Part shown: in pieces, positions 61,425-64,000 of the stretch
Layout of the letters: every line of letters begins with the position of its first letter
Numbering within the stretch: position 1 is the first letter of the stretch
Origin: an uncultured Bacteroidota bacterium
Lineage (GTDB): Bacteria > Bacteroidota > Bacteroidia > Bacteroidales > P3
Length of the DNA: 64,000 bases
NCBI GenBank assembly: GCA_902790215.1
Contig: CADAQX010000016.1
Location: 62,001 to 126,000, forward strand
Reading direction: 5' to 3'
Notes under the pieces: generated by a model
The model's database searches: none
Told to the model about the DNA's origin: nothing
Seen by the model: the letters and a program-made list of their open reading frames with translations, nothing else
Made by a program: the position numbers and the translations under genes

Positions 61425-61527
61425 ATTGTATTTCTAACACAATGAAAATACTACGTTTTGTAGTTGTGGTTTTCTGTAAAAAAAGTGGAAAAACTGTCAG
61501 TCTGTTTGGATTCAAATTTTGGAATAA

Positions 61528-61752
61528 TTATTGCTCACTTTGCAACTCAAGGATTATCTCATCGACGAGATAGGCGTCGCTCATATTATGCAGATGGTAC
61601 ATTTTCTGGGACAAATAGCCGTATGTAGAGGAGTTGTAGAATATGTCCAATGCCTGTTGAGGATTAATGCCCAATCGCTCGGACAACAGTGTGATGATGC
61701 GGGCATACTTCATTTGTAGAAGTGTCTCATTTATCAGCGGGGACTCGTTCAT
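61528..61752 (-). CDS. Small protein of the DUF3791-DUF3990 cassette (third gene)
   Basis: 74 residues, starting at 61752 inside the stop codon of the DUF3990 gene (4-bp overlap). The core MKYARIITLLSERLGINPQQ, then ALDIFYNS and SDAYLVDEIILELQ is a helical module found next to DUF3990 genes. It has the same plan as the protein at 3018-3311. Possibly an antitoxin or a substrate adaptor. The ATG at 61818 lies inside the preceding gene and is not used here. Confidence 0.65.
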   Translation of the reverse strand: MNESPLINETLLQMKYARIITLLSERLGINPQQALDIFYNSSTYGYLSQKMYHLHNMSDAYLVDEIILELQSEQ

Positions 61753-62237
61753 GGCTCTATTTGTTTGGCTTCGATAAAATGCAGATATTTGTCGACCATG
61801 GGCTGGCGAAGCAGACATATCTGGTTGTTCGGTTTTTCATATCGCAGCTTTTTCAGTGCATCTTCCATTGGGGTAAGGCCAGCCGCATACAGTTCTATGG
61901 TATTAAACACTCGGTCGTTGGCTATGCCTCCTTCTATGATGTCGTATGCCTTCCAAAGCTGTTCTCCTCTACGATTAGCCACAACGAATTCCAGCCACTC
62001 GGAATCATAGGCAATAAAATGCTTATAACGAAAGCCTTCGGAAACAGCGCCCTCAATGTCAAATTCGTATGTGTTCAGTATGTGTTCCTTTCCGGCATTG
62101 ATTGGACGTTGCGCCCAAGAGATAGCCTGTTCGGGTAAATCGGTCAGGTAAAAGCCTTCTCCGAAATCCAAATGCTTCCTGCCAACATTTACCAACGGTC
62201 TCGGGATGGCAATAGTTGCTCCGTGATAAACTATCAT
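61749..62237 (-). CDS. DUF3990 protein, ADP-ribosyltransferase-like
   Basis: 162 residues with the DUF3990 opening VYHGATIAIPRPLV, then LDFGEGFYLTDLPEQAISWAQ, which resembles the Y-H-G and the F-Y-x-T elements of ART-fold toxins. The rest has IAYDSEWLEFVVANRRG and YDIIEGGIANDRVF. The family is regarded as a likely ADP-ribosyltransferase toxin. It overlaps the DUF3791 gene upstream by 4 bp and the third gene downstream by 4 bp, so all three are translated together. Confidence 0.8.
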   Translation of the reverse strand: MIVYHGATIAIPRPLVNVGRKHLDFGEGFYLTDLPEQAISWAQRPINAGKEHILNTYEFDIEGAVSEGFRYKHFIAYDSEWLEFVVANRRGEQLWKAYDIIEGGIANDRVFNTIELYAAGLTPMEDALKKLRYEKPNNQICLLRQPMVDKYLHFIEAKQIEP

Positions 62238-62479
62238 AATACAGACTGGGTATTGAGGGTAATTGAAGGGGTGTGATGCCTAAGATATTCCAGCGTCTCA
62301 TCAACGATGTATTCTTTTGACTGGGTATGCAGTATATCATAACTGGGTATGATGAATGTGTTTATGCCATCTGTTTCACATAAGGCACGATAAACTGCTC
62401 GCCCCGATGCCCCGAGACGCTTTGCTGTGTTTTCTATACAGAATACAGCAAACTCTATTTGTTTGTCGGCACGACTCAT
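62234..62479 (-). CDS. DUF3791-type protein (first gene of the cassette)
   Basis: 81 residues: KQIEFAVFCIENTAKRLGAS, GRAVYRALCETDGINTFIIP, then SYDILHTQSKEYIVDETLEY, fitting DUF3791. It shares with the protein at 2806-3021 the FAVxCxE/AAVHAF region and the YDVEH/YDILH motif. It comes 15 bp after the terminator of iorB and has no clear TAnnTTTG box of its own, so it may be read through from iorB or use a weak promoter. Confidence 0.75.
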   Translation of the reverse strand: MSRADKQIEFAVFCIENTAKRLGASGRAVYRALCETDGINTFIIPSYDILHTQSKEYIVDETLEYLRHHTPSITLNTQSVL

Positions 62480-62494
62480 GACGTTGTTTTACAA

Positions 62495-62530
62495 AAAAGA
62501 CCGCTTAACCGTATTGTCAAGCGGTCTTTT
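62495..62530 (-). terminator. Rho-independent terminator after iorB
   Basis: A 12-bp stem AAAAGACCGCTT/AAGCGGTCTTTT with a 12-base loop, ending in TTTTTTG on the minus strand. It separates iorB from the DUF3791-DUF3990 cassette. Confidence 0.9.
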
Positions 62531-62547
62531 CATAATATATGCGCTAA

Positions 62548-63111
62548 TTACTTGGCATCGCGGCCGGCGCGGATGGCCTTGATGTTGGTCTCGACTACGG
62601 CGTCGCCCTTGCGGCCGAAGATGGCCTTGATGGCTTTCTCCAGTTCGTCGAACTCAATCTCAAGGTAGGGGGCGGCGGCACCCAGCAGCACCATGTTGCC
62701 GCGGGCGTTGAGCTCCTTGGCAATGGCGTTGGCGTTGAAGCTGACGCATTTCTTCAGCTTGGCCAGCTCGGCGTTCACCTTCTCAATGTCGGGATAGTTC
62801 TTGATATTGATGAAGGGGTCGCTGTTGGTGATGACCACGCCGTCGGGGGCGAGGAAAGGCAGATAGCGCAGGGCCTCCATGGGCTCGGAGCTGAGGATGA
62901 TATCGGCCTTGCCTTCGGGGATTACGTCGGCAAAGATGGGGTCGCTGCTGATGCGGAGGTGTGAAAAGACCGAGCCGCCGCGCTGCGACATACCGTGGAT
63001 TTCGCTCTGCTTGACATACATGCCCAGGTTGAGGGCAGCATCGCTGATGATTTTGGCTACGGAGACGATACCGTCACCGCCTACGCCACAAAGTATGATG
63101 TCTTTTTTCAT
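62548..63111 (-). CDS. iorB: Indolepyruvate ferredoxin oxidoreductase, beta subunit
   Basis: 187 residues of the pyruvate ferredoxin oxidoreductase gamma-like class: ILCGVGGDGIVSVAKIISDAA at the start and SEIHGMSQRGGSVFSHLRI. With IorA it oxidatively decarboxylates arylpyruvates from aromatic amino acids and reduces ferredoxin. The alpha gene is 54 bp upstream in the same direction. Confidence 0.92.
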   Translation of the reverse strand: MKKDIILCGVGGDGIVSVAKIISDAALNLGMYVKQSEIHGMSQRGGSVFSHLRISSDPIFADVIPEGKADIILSSEPMEALRYLPFLAPDGVVITNSDPFINIKNYPDIEKVNAELAKLKKCVSFNANAIAKELNARGNMVLLGAAAPYLEIEFDELEKAIKAIFGRKGDAVVETNIKAIRAGRDAK

Positions 63112-63165
63112 TGTTGCTACAATTTCATTATTACGTTATAACGTTATTCCGTTATTTATGACAAT

Positions 63166-64000
63166 TTATTTCTTGGCGGCAATGCGCTTTTTGTTCTCAA
63201 CGATGCATACACGCTGCGGGATGATGACGCTGACGCCGTCGTAGGCTATCTCCTCTTCCAGAATCTTCACAAACTCGTCGTGGTTCTTGGGCAGGGGGAC
63301 GATATGACGGATGTGGTCGGGGTCAACACCGAGGCCCTTGCAGATGTTGAAGAGCTTCATGTTGGCGCTCGAGGGCTGGCCGCCGGTCATAGCGGTGATG
63401 TCGTTGTCGAGAATCATCACAATGACGTTGGCCTTCTCGTTGACGCAGTCGAGCAGACCGGTCATGCCGCTGTGGCCGAAAGTACCATCACCGATAACTG
63501 CCACCGAGGGGAAGATGCCCATTTCAGCGGCACCCTTAGCCATAGTGATGGAGGCACCCATGCAGACGGTGGTGTTCAATGCACCCATGTTGAAGCCGAG
63601 GGTGTAGCAGCCAATGTCGCCAAACACGCGGCCGTGCTCGTATTTCTTCATCACTTCGACGAGGGCCTCGTAGCTGTCGATATGGGGGCAGCCGACGCAC
63701 AGGGCGGGAGGACGGTTGGTGACCACCTCAGGTACTGCGGGACCATTGGCAACGGGCATACCGAGAGCCTTGGCAACCTTCTCGGCGTTCAGCTCACCGT
63801 CGCGACGGATCACCTCGTCCAAGCGGCCGTGCACGGGTTTGCCTTTGCCCAGGCAACCCTTAATCTGCTCCTCGACGAAGGGCTGGCCGTCTTCGAGCAC
63901 CAGAATCTCGTCGCACTCGTCATACAGCTTGCCGAGCATAGCGGTGGGCAGGGGATATTGGGTAATCTTCACCACAGGATAGGGGCATTTGCCGCCGGGG
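63166..64000 (-). CDS. iorA: Indolepyruvate ferredoxin oxidoreductase, alpha subunit (5' part beyond the window)
   Basis: The C-terminal 278 or so codons. The frame stays open to base 64000 (upstream of the GTG at 63975 it reads GGKCPYPV). The thiamine-diphosphate site is VAVIGDGTFGHSGMTGLLDC...VIVMILDN. CVGCPHIDSYEAL is a family motif. There is no C-terminal ferredoxin-like cysteine cluster, as occurs in some archaeal IorA; the protein ends at VCIVENKKRIAAKK. Electron transfer may use a separate ferredoxin. Confidence 0.92.
   Translation of the reverse strand, partial: PGGKCPYPVVKITQYPLPTAMLGKLYDECDEILVLEDGQPFVEEQIKGCLGKGKPVHGRLDEVIRRDGELNAEKVAKALGMPVANGPAVPEVVTNRPPALCVGCPHIDSYEALVEVMKKYEHGRVFGDIGCYTLGFNMGALNTTVCMGASITMAKGAAEMGIFPSVAVIGDGTFGHSGMTGLLDCVNEKANVIVMILDNDITAMTGGQPSSANMKLFNICKGLGVDPDHIRHIVPLPKNHDEFVKILEEEIAYDGVSVIIPQRVCIVENKKRIAAKK

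Overview
The window is a stretch of a Bacteroidota chromosome, most likely order Bacteroidales. Three things support this. Promoters carry the phylum-type -7 box TAnnTTTG, usually as TATCTTTG, roughly 19-21 bp after a T-rich -33 region. Secreted proteins end in type IX secretion sorting domains (an M1 peptidase and an S8 protease). The families are typical of the group: GH97, NamZ/DUF1343, a PorE-like TPR-PD40-OmpA protein, DUF4838, DUF7935 and IorAB. No rRNA, integrase or complete insertion sequence is visible.

Region 1 (1 to 16.8 kb) is accessory and mostly AT-rich. It holds a lipoprotein and a YD-repeat protein; a small DUF3791-type pair; a three-gene minus-strand operon of HNH nuclease, AAA ATPase and DUF4435/TOPRIM protein that combines Septu-like and PARIS-like parts; a divergent promoter followed by a long imperfect RNA hairpin; a DUF5677-like gene split by a stop codon; a Sel1-repeat protein with a retropepsin-like tail; and two DUF4143 ATPases plus the fragment of a third, embedded in three-hairpin repeats and a terminal-inverted-repeat element. 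A lepA gene damaged by a short deletion follows, then a second ATPase-plus-partner pair. This region looks like a defence or mobile-gene landing zone.

Region 2 (16.8 to 31.5 kb) is GC-richer housekeeping: a DUF7935 protein and an RND efflux system (adaptor, pump, TolC-like channel), an M23/LysM peptidase, trmD, clpP, dut, a NamZ-like muramidase, a PorE-like OmpA protein, and miaA. Region 3 (31.5 to 40.4 kb, minus strand) is a chain of closely spaced envelope genes: SPFH protein, two very small proteins, a thioredoxin-domain protein, three related four-helix membrane proteins, an acyltransferase, an ABC exporter pair, a CPBP protease, a small lipoprotein and a SprT-like protein.

Region 4 (40.5 to 64 kb) mixes secreted peptidases, rbfA, a LolC/E-type permease, a lipid kinase, a very large fused oxidoreductase, galactokinase beside a GH97 glycosidase that looks like an alpha-galactosidase, a TrmH-type methyltransferase, tRNA-His with a clear terminator, a sodium/solute symporter, a DUF4838 glycosidase-like protein, a DUF3791-DUF3990-DUF3791 cassette that resembles a toxin-antitoxin system, and iorB with a truncated iorA. 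Short palindromic or tandem repeats of several families are scattered through the window; two of them lie in frame inside coding sequences.
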